A DNA stretch of 64,000 bases, from the NCBI GenBank assembly GCA_003952965.2, contig CM025853.1:18949575-19013574 (forward strand), read 5' to 3'. Shown one piece after another: positions 1 through 12,386 of the stretch (position 1 is its first letter; the number at the start of each line of letters is the position of its first letter). This DNA comes from Morella rubra (taxonomy: Eukaryota > Streptophyta > Magnoliopsida > Fagales > Myricaceae). The position numbers and the translations under genes were made by a program. The notes beneath the pieces are model-generated. The model searched no databases, was not told the origin of the DNA, and saw nothing but the letters and a program-made list of their open reading frames with translations.

Positions 1-1290
1 CCAAAAGGAAGAAAAGTTTGCAGAAGTTCACTACAAAAAAAAGTTTGCACCAGCACTATCTACGCCATCATCACTACCACCAACACCATAATCATTGGCT
101 GCAATTGCAATATTGAAAATTTAGTGGTTAACAATCAATCAAATATCTAAACAACTGATACTGCAATTGCGCATATATCAACAAATTTTGCCGCTCGACA
201 AGTATATTAAAGAAATTTTCATTCACCAATACTATACTTGTTTAGTCTGGCCAAAAATAACTTAGCATAATCACAACTAGACAATGCTGACAGCATAAAT
301 TATATGATCCACACTCCTAGACAATCCTAAATAGACATTTACTGATTGCAGGCAGGACCATCTTTGTACAAATTGTTTGATAATGAAACTTTATGAAGTT
401 AGAAGTTAAATACTATGACTTGAAACTTTTGCAATTACAGCAAAGGCCATGCCAAGTTGTTACTTAGCTCATATTAAAAATTCCTTGACTGCTACAAGAA
501 AAGCCTGGCAACTAGAACAGTATTTTCAAAGCAGCCAAACAGATATTAAGTGTCTTTCAATGGCACTTAGGATGATTATTTTGACAAGCTAAGGGGACTT
601 TAAAGACTTTCTTGATGACAAACCAAAGTTTCTACTTAACTAAAGAATCGACCATAGGTTTCATTTGCCCCTACTGCCAAAGAAAGAAAGAGAAAAAAAA
701 ATCAGAAGAAAAAAAGGAACATTCACCTTACTAGCACGGCAATGCTCAACAACCACAACGTTGTTCTACCAATGAAACAAAAAGATGAAATGACACTCAA
801 AGAGATAGTGGGATTCAGGTAGGACCAATTCAGTGATATTCAGATTGTGGAATACTTCATTTCATCTCTATCTCAAACAATGAAGTAGTAAATAAAATAA
901 CAGTATCTAAAACTCAGTCAACGCAAACACCATAAACACTATGGAATTCTAGAACTGGTCTATAAAAGACCTCAAACCATAGAGAGAGAAATAAAACGTT
1001 AGGTACAGAGTCAAAACCCCAGATGGGTTTATTAAGGCGTAAACACACTTCGGAGTCAAACCCCCAAAAAGATGTCACAGAAAGATACAGAGGCTCAAGT
1101 AGATTAAATAATATGGAGGTTCAAAAACTGACCCCATGTAAACAAACGAGAAATGACAAAGAAAAAGGAATCATAATAAAAAAAAAGTGAAAACTTACTG
1201 GAAAGAAAGTAATTATCGTCGGGAGGAAAACTCACCCACCTAGATCAAGTGAGAAAAAGAGGCAAAATTTCAAATGCCGAATGGGGAGAA

Positions 1291-1578
1291 AGTGCGGCAG
1301 TAGGCAGACAGGGAGAGAGAAGGCAGTGTTCGGCGAGCTGAGAGAATTCGAAGACAATCGAGAGGTTGGGCATGGCTGCAAGGAGACGATCGAGGAAACT
1401 GGGAGGGGAGAGAGTGCGACAATATCTGGGAGGGGAGAGAGTGCGGCAGCAGGCAGACAGGGAGAGAAGGGCAATGTTCGGTGAGCTGAGAGTATTCGGA
1501 GACGATCGAGAGGTTGGGCGTGGCTAGCAAGGAGATGATCGAGGAAACTGGGAGGGGAGAGAGTGCGACAAGGAAAAA
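1291..1578. repeat. Tandem duplication, 149-bp unit, GA-rich
   Basis: A unit starting AGTGCGGCAG at 1291 recurs at 1440, an offset of 149 bp, with a few substitutions and one short indel. It contains runs of GGGAGGGGAGAGAG. Short reading frames cross it on both strands, but they are low-complexity and I do not regard them as genes. Confidence 0.8.
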
Positions 1579-2524
1579 ATAGTGGTTTTTGACCAAGTAG
1601 CGGGGAGGGAAAATTGGGACTTGGCAGTAAGTGAAAATTTCCCTCTCAGTTGTATAAATCTCAGGAAAACTGGAATTTGAAGCTAAATGAAAATTTTTCT
1701 AGCCCTTGTCTTTCATTTTTTTCTTCGTCTCATAGTTGTGTATCAATATTATATCATAATATAAAATTCATTTTGTTATTACACTCTAAACTGAAACTTT
1801 TTAGCCATCATTTGCAAAATTTATTATTTTAATTATTCTATTATATTGACCATGTATTGTGTATAAAGATATACACAGTATAATTTTACACTCTTTTTTA
1901 TAACTAGTATAATAATCAAATTAAAATAGGTTGGTAGTAATAATATATAATACTTATAATTTAAAAGTATAATGCTTTTATATAACATTGCATGATTTGT
2001 TATATGTGTTTATCATATACATGATATGTGCTAATTAACCTAAGTACTTTATATGTATGTACCTACCTAATGACTAAATCATAGCCTCTAAGACCATATA
2101 TTAAGTTATGTACTTTAATTGCATAAGCTAATCTCACAATATTTTTTGTTTGAAATTAAATAATATGTCCTAATTAAATAGTATTATATTACTAATTATT
2201 CAAAAAAAATATATGCTCATTATAAGTATGATAATAGATGTTTTCTAAACTACTTAGATTTAGTCAATAAATATGCAATTACCATAACAACCAGGTATAA
2301 TTTAAAATATATCATATAACAACTTCAATTTTCATAACACTCCTCTAATTCCATATTTTATTAAGTAGGTCCTTTAAAATAAAATTTTCAAATACATGAC
2401 AAAATAAAATTATATATTAAAAGGAATATAATAATATATAAAATAATTATTTACATTAAATAACTTATAATTAATAAATATTTTTTTTTTTGCACTTATA
2501 CCTTTAGTATCATTTTTGAAATAA

Positions 2525-2642
2525 CGCCGCTAAAGGGGATCTGTAGCAGCGATCAGTGACCGCCGCTACAAAGACCGCCGCTATAGACCCCCTATAGCGG
2601 CGTTTTTAGTGACTGCCGCTATAGACCTATTTTTTTGTAGTG
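2525..2642. repeat. CACTA subterminal repeat cluster with palindrome
   Basis: Several copies of a GCCGCTA-type motif lie in direct and inverted orientation (AACGCCGCTAAAG, GACCGCCGCTACAAAG, GACCGCCGCTATAG, CTATAGCGGCG, TGCCGCTATAGACC). The pair CGCCGCTATAG / CTATAGCGGCG around 2575-2602 forms an 11-bp inverted repeat with a loop of about 4 nt. In CACTA elements such subterminal arrays are the transposase binding sites; that role is inferred here. Confidence 0.65.
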
Positions 2643-2645
2643 GTT

Positions 2646-4648
2646 TTTGTTTCTTTTGGAAGATGCCATCGTAATTTTGGACATTTTGTCTCCAATTTGC
2701 ATCTTTCCTGTCAGAGATTAGATGGTCACCTGATTGTGCTCTAATTTTTGGGTATATATATCTAGAGCTAGCTCCTAATCTTTTGGACTTTCTCAGTTGC
2801 TGTGTAATGATTTTTACAATGGTAGTGAGTAGTTCTGTGGTTACAATGGTAGTGAGTACTTCTGCGAATAGAGGAGGGGAGAGAGGGGGGGGGGCAACGA
2901 AGAAAAGCTTGCGTGAAAAAGAAGGAAAAGAAGAGAAAGAAGAGAAAGAAGGGAAATTTGCGTGAGAATTGGGGAGATTGGAGCCGCCAAGCCGATGCAC
3001 CAAGGTATATTAGCCATTTACCTCATTAAATGAGGTGGACACATAATAACCGTTAGATTACTTTCTTGCAATCTTGACCCTGCCTTCTGAAAGCTTCGGA
3101 GTTCCCTCATTCGGAGGGGATCCGTGCCTAGAAAACTGATAGATTCCCTCGTGCTACTTTCGAAAAGAGTTCGCCGAAACGGGACAACGTAAAACCCTTG
3201 GATTCTATTGGACTACTGCATCCTAAAGCCGAGGTTCGTTTTCCACGGAAAACACACGATAAAGATGAAGACAAACGTATAGACGAAGTAATTTCCGAAG
3301 GTTGACTGTTTTGGCTCTTACCACCGGCCGCCATATCTCTGAAGAAACCTCATTAATTATCACTGAAAATCCATTTTGCTCGTGTAAATTCCTGTGTGGA
3401 CTTTGTTTTCCGCTCCTCATATAGGACAAACTAAAACCGCGGGTGACTATTTTCTCTCGCAAACAGCCAAAGATGGAGGTAAGTAGTGATAAATACATGA
3501 GTCGTTTTCGGGGTCCGCCAGAATCGCTACAGGTCACCAGAACTTCCATATTTCCTGCTTAACCTATCCAATAATGCTGGTTCTACCCCTACGTCATTCA
3601 ATGTTTCGAATAAAGATTTCATGATGATTAATTGGCGTCAATCACAGGAATAGCTATCATGCTTGTGGAACAAACCTAGCTAACACAGTGGGGTTTGCAT
3701 CAACGTCGACTTTGTCATCTTTTCTTTTCTAGTATCATTAATGCTACTGTTTCTATCGTAAGCAGCAGTGCTATATTAGCAAAATAATACTTCTTTAATT
3801 GGCAAGGATAGCAGTACTTAATTAATTATATAAATATATTTCTTAATTAGATACCGCAGTAGTGGAGCCAAGAAGAACCAAATATCTCTTTAGTTTTGAC
3901 TTTATTACCAGCACTTGCTGCAGGCCCCTCAACTAGACCAGCCACCAAAACCACAGCTGAACGTACGTCCAAACCTCCACAGCCTGTAGAGACCTAAGGT
4001 AGTACTCCGGAAAGTCGCCCATTTTTAGGCCCGCTTGGAAGATTAATGGTTCATGGTTTGCGACAAAGTAGGAAGCTTTATCTAGTTTATATATAGAAAT
4101 GGGTTGGGTAGCTATAGTTGAACATTGCTGAGAGATGGTGCGTATATACATATAGTTAATACGTACTCCATAGACCAATTGCCAATGAATTATATAATTG
4201 GAAATGTTCAACTAGAGTGGTTAGCAAACCGTTCAACAACTCGATTGATTCCATTTATCCGATGGATGGCTAGTAGTTCTCATTTAGACTGACTTCAGTT
4301 TCTTAATTCCTTACAGAAAAACAGAGGGGTTTTATGTCCGGTGCCCCAATGATTGGCAACCCACTTCACTGCTTTATTGTCAAGTAGATATGGACTAATA
4401 TGCTCACAGCTGACACAGATGGTGCAATGAGATTAAGCCATGTATTCCTCTTTTACATTACTGCTTGACGGGGGTCAAAAGCGTTCAACCATCGTTGAGT
4501 TTTTCTAGTTCTTTGCGAGATTAATATTGTTTTCATCTGCTCTTTTACCAGGTTAATTTGGAGCTATAATTAGTTGCATTAATGACCTCCATTAAAAGGT
4601 TTCGATTAATATTGAAGGTTATGAGTCTCTGAGATGGATTAATATTTT
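2646..4648. other. Intergenic, no gene recognised
   Basis: Sequence just right of the CACTA candidate. It contains a 27-bp tandem repeat (TTACAATGGTAGTGAGTA at about 2815 and 2842) and a GA-rich patch at 2870-2960. Short open frames at 2581-3003, 3128-3549 and 3933-4211 have no recognisable domain, no splice context and unlikely composition. I see no RNA gene. Confidence 0.6.
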
Positions 4649-4867
4649 GGATTAAGATCCTCCGCAATTTTCTATCGGAATTGTACCATACAATTCGAAG
4701 AGAGATAAACATAAAAAGTAGACCGCATTGTAAGACTCATGCTATTCAAAATTTTAATGGGCAAACATGACAACATTAAATGTTATAAGATCTATCTGTT
4801 GTGTTTATCTCTCTCTAAATTGCATGGTACAATTCAGTTAAGAAATTACAGATCAGGATTCTAATCC
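4649..4867. mobile_element. MITE with long terminal inverted repeats
   Basis: The left arm begins GGATTAAGATCC and contains AATTGTACCATACAATT followed by AGAGAGATAAACA. The right arm, read in reverse complement, begins GGATTAGAATCC and contains AATTGTACCATGCAATT followed by AGAGAGATAAACA. The arms are about 65-70 bp each with an internal spacer, so the whole 219-bp element can fold back on itself. There is no coding capacity. I could not identify a clean target-site duplication, so the superfamily is left open. Confidence 0.65.
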
Positions 4868-6281
4868 TAACACTTCCATCTAAGCTAATAGACTATTTGA
4901 GTCGGACTGCTGAGATAGTGTTTTCGTTAGCTAGCTAGAACAAAGTGTGGAGCATGTTAGCTAGAACGACAAAGATCTATTCTTGGGAGCATCATTTGTT
5001 CGATGCTTTTGTTAAAAAAAAGGGAAATCAAGTAAGAATGATTTAGAGCATTTGCACATGTGATAAGTGGAACCACGTGTGCTGACAAGGATATTTGCCT
5101 TCCAGAGATTAAGATAATGGATGTCTTCGATCGGTCCTCCAATAATGTTAGTTGAAGTATCAAGAGAGTGCACATTTCGCAGTGATACCCACATGTTAGA
5201 GTTTGCTTTTGGTTCCAAAAGAGAGAATAAACTATATATGGATTAGCTTGTCATGATTGAGAACATTTAACAACATTTTCTAGTGAGACCCACGTTGAGA
5301 TGCTTTGGTTCCAAAAAAAAAAAAAAAAAAAAAAAAACAGGGAGGGAGAGAAGAAACTAACATTGTTGATCAATATTTTTATGCTTCTTTTTTTCATCTT
5401 TTAAGACAATTAATTAAAAAACACATCTCTCAAATCCTTCACATTTGAAAGATCACGGAGGGACTAAAGTCTTAATAAATTTTAAATTTTAGGGACTTAT
5501 TTGATTTTCACGCAAATTATGATAAGCACAAACTTTGTATTTATCTTTATTAAAAAAATTCCAAAAAAAGTAGTCCAATCCGACCCCTCAAAGGACATTA
5601 ACCATATATTTTACCCGTTTCTCAGATGTTAATCTTATATAGTATATTATGTTATGTTAATATGTTTGTGCCATACCTAATATGCATATATAAACTTTAG
5701 ACAACTAGAATTGTTCTCCTAGCTAAGCATTAGGTGAGCCACTAACTCGAACATCGAGAAGAGCACAAACACCTTCTGCATGCCAACCAAGACAAAGCAC
5801 CCCTTATAGTTTAATCTAATCGTCATATATCCATATTTTGCGTGATCCGTTCTATCGCCTGAGCGGTGTCCAAACAAATTAAAAACGAAATTATTGAAGG
5901 CGCATGCGACAATCATTTTAGAAGTTCAAGTGGTTCAGTGCTAAAAGTAACTACATAGTAATAAAAACTTCAATTTCGTCACGGGATCAATTGTAAACTA
6001 CGGTCATATCTATGAATCCAAAAATTTTCTATTAAAAATGTAAATAAAATATTGGAAAGGGTAATAGATTACTGGCCAAAAGGTCACCACAAATATCATA
6101 TATAATGTAGTACAGAGTAAAACAACGAGTATATTAATTAATTTGTAGGCGGACCCAGTACCTTACAAGGACTTCAAGCGTTCAACTTTAAATTGAAGAC
6201 ACAATTTCTAGCACTCTAAAATGGAATAGAGTGTGCCAAACGGTGTGACGAAGGATTGACGTATATATTAATCTAGCTAGT
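4868..6281. other. Intergenic region downstream of the BAHD gene
   Basis: AT-rich DNA with a poly-A run of about 24 nt at 5315-5338. Short frames near 4957-5218 and 5719-5916 on the minus strand have no domain I recognise. The 3' untranslated region of the minus-strand BAHD gene should lie just left of 6282, but no clear polyadenylation signal stands out. Confidence 0.5.
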
Positions 6282-9121
6282 CTAGTTGGACTCGAGATAA
6301 TCAAAAGTCAAGGGTCTAAAGACCTGAGCAGCCTCAGCCTCTATCAACTCCACCTGCCCTTTCAGGAGGTGCATGTACACCACCCAGTCATCGTTCCCCG
6401 CCGGGCTTGGCATCGGCATCACGTACCCGGCTTCTCCTCCCCAGGGAAAATGGTAAGAACCAAATGTTGGCTTACCCCACCCGAAGTCCACCTTAGACAC
6501 TGGGAACCTTTGCCCGGATGACACCACAAAAGCCGGTCCATCTTCAGCCCCGCTGCAGTATATCTTTGCCACACCGGGAACCGGACGATGAGCCTCCACC
6601 CAATCTATCAGCCCCAAGAAATGCTCCTTTGTCGCTGCACCTTCCAAGAATTCATGAATTTCGTCTGCAACCAAATTCAATGGCTTTTCATTTAGCTCGC
6701 TTACTTGCCTGGCACCGTAGGGTATGGACAGCACATTCCCGAAGTAAGAACTCATGAGTAAAGCTTTATGTTCGTCTCCTTCACTTAGCCTTCTCCTTCC
6801 GTCCACGACAATGCCCAATTTGGTCATCTTGTTGTCGCCGTTTTTAATGCTAGCCCATTTGGCAACCATCTTCCACAATAACGCACTGAACGACTCTAGC
6901 TTGGATCTCCTGAAACGAGTGCTGCTGGCTAGTGTTTGGAGGTGATTGAGTTGGTCGGCCGTAATGTAGTATATGCGGCTAATGAGATGATCAGCATCGG
7001 GTTCTCGATCTTTGGGAGGGGGCAATGCGGTTACGGGGACGTACATATCGTCCAAGGAGTGATGAATCGAACCGGGGCGCCGAGGGTTGAACAAAGATCG
7101 ACGGAAAGATGGGACAACAGAGATTGGTTTAGACTGAGCCATCTCAGCCCATGAGACGAGAAACATGTTGGCCGAGTAGGCGTCTGCTATTCGGTGGTCA
7201 AACGTGCACGCGACCACCAAACCACCGCATTTGAGCTGTGTAGCCTGCAAGAATATTTTTCATACTATCAGTACCTTTTGTTTAATTATTCATTAATCAC
7301 AATTGGACAGAACATAAAGAATAAATCTTTTGTTCTGGGTTTGAAATCTCAACTGGATCTACAGGAAGATTGACCCAATTACCAAACTGAGAGATAAGAC
7401 CCTGTAGCAAATCTTAAATTCTCCGAGCAATTAATGTTATGGTGACCAAAGAAAACTAAAATGAAAAACGTACGCTATGTCAAACTTTCTACGTTCTTCA
7501 CTTAGAGAAGTAGTAGTGGTTAGCATTTCCAAATTTCCACACACTACAACAATTTGTTACCCACAAGAAAAAGATAGACTGGACCTTTTCCTTCGTATCG
7601 GAATCTTCGATAGGGTCGGGTATAACTACACGGTCGAGATGAGACCAACTCTACTAGCAATTAATCTCAGAGTGATTAAACCGTTTAGACAATGGAAAAA
7701 GTCACGTAGTTGGAAAAATAATAATAAAGAAGGTAGGAATTCCGAGATTTTTTCCTGCGCGCGTGTTTGAAATTAATCTCCGACTGGATAATACCTAGTC
7801 CAAAGATTCCCTTATCCACTTCGGAGTGATAACTGATTAAGCAGCTCAGAAATTAGGAAAATCAGGTGTTTCAAAAGCAAAGTTGATAGATCACAATGAC
7901 AAGAAGCAAAATAAGTATCTTTCGAAAAAGGATGTAAAACCTTGCATATCCAAAAAAAAAAAAAAAAAACCCCAAATCTAATTAAAGTTAAAATATTTCT
8001 CAAATCTAAAAATAATAACAAATATATTTTTCACTCATCAAATATAAAGATTTACTTTGCATGTGTGTGGTAGTTATTGCAAACTCAAAAGTCAAAATAA
8101 GTATATTTTTTTGATACAATAAATATAAAAAATTTCACTTAAATCATTTCTCTTTTCGTGATTTTTTTATCTACTCTCATAAAATTTTAATTTTAATTTT
8201 AAAAAAATATATATAATAAAATTTTTTTACCTACTCTCATAAAATTTTAATTTTAATTTTTAAAAAAAAAAATTTAATCTACCTCAATTTTTACATGATT
8301 CCTTAAATTTTCAAAAATTCTAGCTTGCAAACGCTGCAAGTCGTCCGGGGTTTTTTCATCTGTTTTAAATAATACCAAACGAGCGATTGAAATTAAACTT
8401 CTGCACATAATATATGGTGCGGAAGGTTTGAAAAGCTTGTTTTCTGGGAAAACGAAAACATAAGAGAAAAAAAAATCCTATATTATTTTCTAAATTAAAA
8501 TGAGATGATAATGAAATATATGGCCGTACGAACAGGGAAGAGACGTCTTTTTCTCTGGCTTTTGTACCGTATGTGGTGGTCCGCACTCCATTAATGCTTT
8601 CTATGTCCCCACGTGCCCGCGCAGGTTAAGGTAGAAGAACAGAGTACATAGATTAGGAACGTGTGTGTATATACAACGTGAAACTCGTGACAAACCTGGA
8701 CAGCGAGCACGCCATGCTTCTTCTTGGGCACGAGTTTGCCATCAATGGTCTCGTCGGGGTTGTAAAAGTTGAGGTCTTTGAGATCCACCTCTGCAAAAGC
8801 TTCAACAAAGTCAACCCCACGGTTGTTGCAGAGAACCTCCGGTTCACCGACGGAGTTTGACACCACCTCACCGGCGAACGCATAGTGGGACACCAGAGCT
8901 TGAGCCAACGCCTTCTTGAGAACCGCAACCATGGACCCAAATGTCAGGTTGTCCCCAGAGGTTGGACTCTTGTAGCAGAAAAACACGCCCACGTCCAGTG
9001 GAGGCAGAAGCAAGTCTAGGTTGGATAGCGGTAGCCAGTGCTCCTGCAATGGCAGCAACGCAGACACCACCTCCCTCTTGCTCACACTGACAACGAACTC
9101 TCCCTGACCACCTGCACCCAT
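6282..9121 (-). CDS. BAHD acyltransferase, HCT / coniferyl-alcohol acyltransferase-like
   Basis: Two coding exons on the minus strand: 9121-8696 (142 codons, phase 0) and 7244-6282, separated by a 1,451-nt GT-AG intron. Total about 462 aa, the normal length for the family. The start is the ATG at 9121. BAHD enzymes transfer an acyl group from acyl-CoA to an alcohol or amine in the cytosol. The catalytic HXXXD motif is HRIAD at residues about 159-163, within [15 protein letters not shown], and the structural DFGWG motif is intact at about 395-399. The N-terminal [15 protein letters not shown] and [12 protein letters not shown] stretches resemble plant enzymes acting on phenylpropanoid alcohols, but the substrate cannot be fixed from sequence. 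The single intron after LAVQ is in the usual family position. No frameshift or missing catalytic residue is seen, so the gene looks functional. Confidence 0.9.
8161..8270. repeat. 60-bp tandem duplication inside the BAHD intron
   Basis: The block beginning ATTTTTTTATCTACTCTCAT at 8161 is repeated at 8221 almost unchanged, both containing CTACTCTCATAAAATTTTAA. It lies wholly in the intron and is very AT-rich. Confidence 0.85.
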
Positions 9122-9245
9122 GTTGAGTTAATTATGTTATAAAGTTTTGGAAGATATCTGGAAAGCAAATCGGCCTGAGACAGAACGAGAATGGAATAGG
9201 TGATAAATAAAGGAGATGGGTTTGAAGGAGCAATGATCAGCGAGT

Positions 9246-9258
9246 GTATACATATAGG
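9246..9258 (-). promoter_or_regulatory. Possible TATA box of the BAHD gene
   Basis: On the minus strand the sequence reads CCTATATGTATAC about 130 bp upstream of the BAHD ATG at 9121. Position and composition suit a plant TATA box with a short 5' leader of about 100 nt. No transcript evidence is available, so this is inference. Confidence 0.35.
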
Positions 9259-9259
9259 C

Positions 9260-9656
9260 GCAAGGCTACGGGCCTGTGGGATTCTCAAATAATCAATTAG
9301 TCAATTAGGTTGGCATAGCCGTAGACAAAACTCATATGAGAACCCACTCGCAACCACCCCGTAATTTTTTGACCCTTTCTTTCCAATACGTATAAATTTA
9401 ATTAATTACCTCTCATTATTTAGAAAACGGGAATCTTTTAGTAAGTGGAGGTAGATATCCATTAGACAGAAAAAAACAAATTGATATATATATATATATA
9501 TTTATATTTACGTCACAGTACTACAGTAACATTCCCCTTCATTATGACAGACATTAAGACAAAAAATGATGCAGCTAGCTAGCAGGTTTGAATATCAACT
9601 AATACTTGCCCCTCGTGTCACCATAAGGTCCAGGTCCATAACAATACTGATACTGT

Positions 9657-9707
<51 letters not shown>

Positions 9708-10077
9708 GGATGAAAGTGAATAAAACACAAAAAAAGAGAGGTAAAAATCCCATTAAAAATAATAAACAATAAGCTGTTTTTAGCGAATTTGGGGGTGGGG
9801 GTTGCCGGCTTTGTCTTAGGCGAGACCTTAACATGTGCAATCTTATTTAAATAAAATATTAAAAAATTATTTTTTTCCTAGTCATTTCACTTTCGAGGTA
9901 CAAAATTAAAAGAAAAACTTAAGAGTAATATACCTGTTGGGTTAGTGACGAGTGAACTTAAAATTAGAGCTAAAAAAGGGAAATTGACAAGGACGAAGAT
10001 AATAATAATTGATAAAAAACAGAAAAGATGAGATAATAGTTTTTGTGCTTTTCCGTGGAGAGTCTTTCTTTCTTTGT

Positions 10078-10108
<31 letters not shown>

Positions 10109-10301
10109 ATGCTATATAAAAACAGTTAACAAAATTAAATAGCTAGTTGTTGTTGATAGCTTGCAACGGCCGGCATCATGGTAGAAACTTTAATAGATAT
10201 TTAATACTATAAACAACGAGAAATTAAGTAACTAGTGGATATATAGCTTTGTAAATTCCTTTAACCAATTAAGAAGATTTTCTAGTCATCACTTTGAATA
10301 A
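9260..10301. other. Intergenic, upstream of the BAHD gene
   Basis: AT-rich DNA with dinucleotide runs and no recognisable coding or RNA gene. Short frames over the TA run translate to Tyr-Ile repeats and are artefacts of the microsatellite. Confidence 0.5.
9661..9703. repeat. (TA)n microsatellite
   Basis: An uninterrupted TA dinucleotide run of about 43 bp. Shorter AT runs occur nearby at about 9485-9500, 10078-10103 and 12022-12040. Confidence 0.95.
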
Positions 10302-11535
10302 ATAGCTCATCAAAAAGTTGAACATTTTTTAAAATCGAGCTATTAATAAACTTTACAGGCCTCCCTATATAATTGGGCCCTTAGACAACGGACTAGCCCG
10401 GCTCTAGTGTAGGACGGCGCTGTCGTATGTTTTCAAGGTAAGAATAGAACATCTATTTTGCCCTGTCCGTTGGTCTTCCACCAATGGGCATGTTTGAAGC
10501 CAGATTTTGTCAATAAAAACCTTCAGATTTTTATAATTTTCACATGTAAATATGAATTATTATTTTTCATAAATTCTAATAAAACTCTATAAACTTGCAA
10601 CATCTCTTTAACATATTTTAAAATTTTTACTATTTTTTCACAAAACTCAATAAAATTATAATCTACCTCAATCTTCACACCATCACCAAATTTATAAATA
10701 CAAATATGTCCCTAATATGGCAGAGAAAAATATGAAGGTGAAAATGTTTTAAAAATAGAAAATATGTCTAGAATATCCGACAAAAAGTTTGCACTTCTCT
10801 GACGTGTCAACGGAAAAAATAATTAAGAAATTTTCATTTCTGTTTTTGGCATTGCGATAGTATGGCTGCATATTAACACACACATGTATTAAATTGATCC
10901 ATATTACGAACGGGCTCTAGATAGCTCATCAAAAAGGTTGAACATTTTTTAAAATTGATCTATTAATTGGGTCCTTAGGCAACGGACCAGGCCGTCTATA
11001 GTCTAGGACGGCGCTATCCTATGTTTTCAAGGTAAGAATAGACCATCTATTTTACCCTAACCTTTGGTCTTCCACCTAGGGCATGTTTGAAGCCAGATTT
11101 TGTAAAAAAAAAAGACCTTGAGTTTTTTATAATTTTTATACGTAAATATGAATTTTTGTTTAAAACTTTTTAACTAGTTTTTCATAAATTCTTACAAAAC
11201 TCTAAAAATTTGCAACATCTCTTAAGCATATTTCACAATTTTCACTACTTTTTCACAAAACCCAATCAAATTATAGTCTACCTTAATTTTCAGAGCATCA
11301 CCAAATTTATAAATACAAGCATGTCCTTAATATGGCAGAGAAAAATATGAAGGTAAAAATGTTTTAAAAATAGAAAATATGTCTCAAATATCCGACAAAA
11401 AGTTTGCAAGTCTCTGATGTGTTGACGGATAAAATGATTAAGAAAATTTTCATTTCTGTTTTTGGCATTGTGATAGTATGGCTGCATATTAACACACACG
11501 TATTAAATTGATCCATATTAGGAACGGGCTCTAGA
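10302..11535. repeat. Direct tandem duplication, unit about 619 bp
   Basis: Unit A starts ATAGCTCATCAAAAAGTTG at 10302; unit B starts ATAGCTCATCAAAAAGG at 10921. Both contain AGGACGGCGCT, TATGTTTTCAAGGTAAGAAT, GGGCATGTTTGAAGCCAGAT and end near GAACGGGCTCTAG. They are collinear with scattered substitutions and small indels, so the duplication is not brand new. Neither unit codes for a recognisable protein. The unit type is unknown to me; it may be part of a dispersed repeat. Confidence 0.85.
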
Positions 11536-12290
11536 TCCGGCCCTGTTGATGAGGTACTTGGGCCTCACTCGGCTTCCAACCGGCCCAAGTGGTTGATCGA
11601 TACTCTACATGCAAATTTTTCTTTTTGTTCAAGAGAAGTAGTGGAGATGGGCTGCCTAGTTGGATGGTTCTCTCCTTGGCCCATAAGGTCCAAATTCTAA
11701 AGGCTAATTGGATTTAAGCCCAACTGCTTATTCCTACCAACGCTTCCACTCACTATTTGTCCCTCTTCTCTTGAATCTCTTCAAATTCTTAGCAATTTTT
11801 AATTAAAATATAACTCATTCATATCAGAATTGTATATCAAATTAATTTAATATAAAGAAGATTTTCTTATTAAAAATAATGAACATAAAATATGAAGCGA
11901 AATTACCTTTCCTTGCCATGTGCACTTTAAATTTGCCCTCCTTCTTTTTCTTCCTTTTCTATTATTTCCGCTTTCAATACAATTTTCATAAATCTCTTCA
12001 TCCTTGTATTAATAACACACGATATATATATATATATATACACACAAACATGTTGCTTACATTTAATTGGTCACATAATGATGGAGGATTTTGATTAGTC
12101 TTAAGTTCAATTATCGCCGCTCAAAAAAAAAAAAAAAAAAACTGGTCCCATGGCGACGCTTGTAAGTTGTTACAATCAAAAAATTTTTACTACGCAAGAA
12201 ATATCGATCACTCGAATAAAATTATCAGGTAATTAAAGGGAAATCCTAAAAAAAAAAAATGAAAAATAAGCAGAGGCCACACAGTCGCAA
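11536..12290. other. Intergenic, upstream of the F-box gene
   Basis: No gene recognised. Contains an A-run at about 12122-12140 and a TA/CA microsatellite near 12022-12046. The right part (about 12200-12300) is the likely promoter of the F-box gene. Confidence 0.5.
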
Positions 12291-12299
12291 CTCATGCCG

Positions 12300-12386
12300 G
12301 ACACCCTGAGCTGACTACTCTTCGCTTCCCCTTTCGCGGACTCTCTACTGGAAACTCGATCCGAAGCGTTTTCCTCTTTCTCTCAG
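12300..12386 (+). other. Probable 5' untranslated exon of the F-box gene
   Basis: A good splice donor, TCTCAG|GTAATT, occurs at 12386/12387 after a pyrimidine-rich leader. The next plausible acceptor is TTTGCAG at 13017, eight bases before the coding ATG. This gives a leader exon and a 631-nt 5'UTR intron, common in plant genes. The transcription start is not determined. Confidence 0.45.

Larger units (their letters stand above)
29..2642. mobile_element. Candidate non-autonomous CACTA (En/Spm) DNA transposon
   Basis: The left end reads CACTACAAAAAAAAG from 29 and the right end is the reverse complement of CACTACAAAAAAA, finishing at 2642, so the termini match over 13 bp. The three bases outside each end are GTT (26-28 and 2643-2645), the 3-bp target duplication expected of CACTA elements. 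The right end carries CACTA-like subterminal repeats built on GCCGCTATAG; the left end shows no obvious equivalents, which is the main weakness of the call. The interior (44-2520) has no transposase ORF. It holds a GA-rich 149-bp tandem repeat and then very AT-rich DNA from about 1650 to 2520. The element would therefore need a transposase in trans. Alternative: only the right end is a real terminus and the left match is chance. Confidence 0.6.

Noticed and set aside
2581..3003. 140-codon minus-strand open frame
   Set aside because: It overlaps the CACTA terminus and a simple GA repeat, and shows no recognisable domain.
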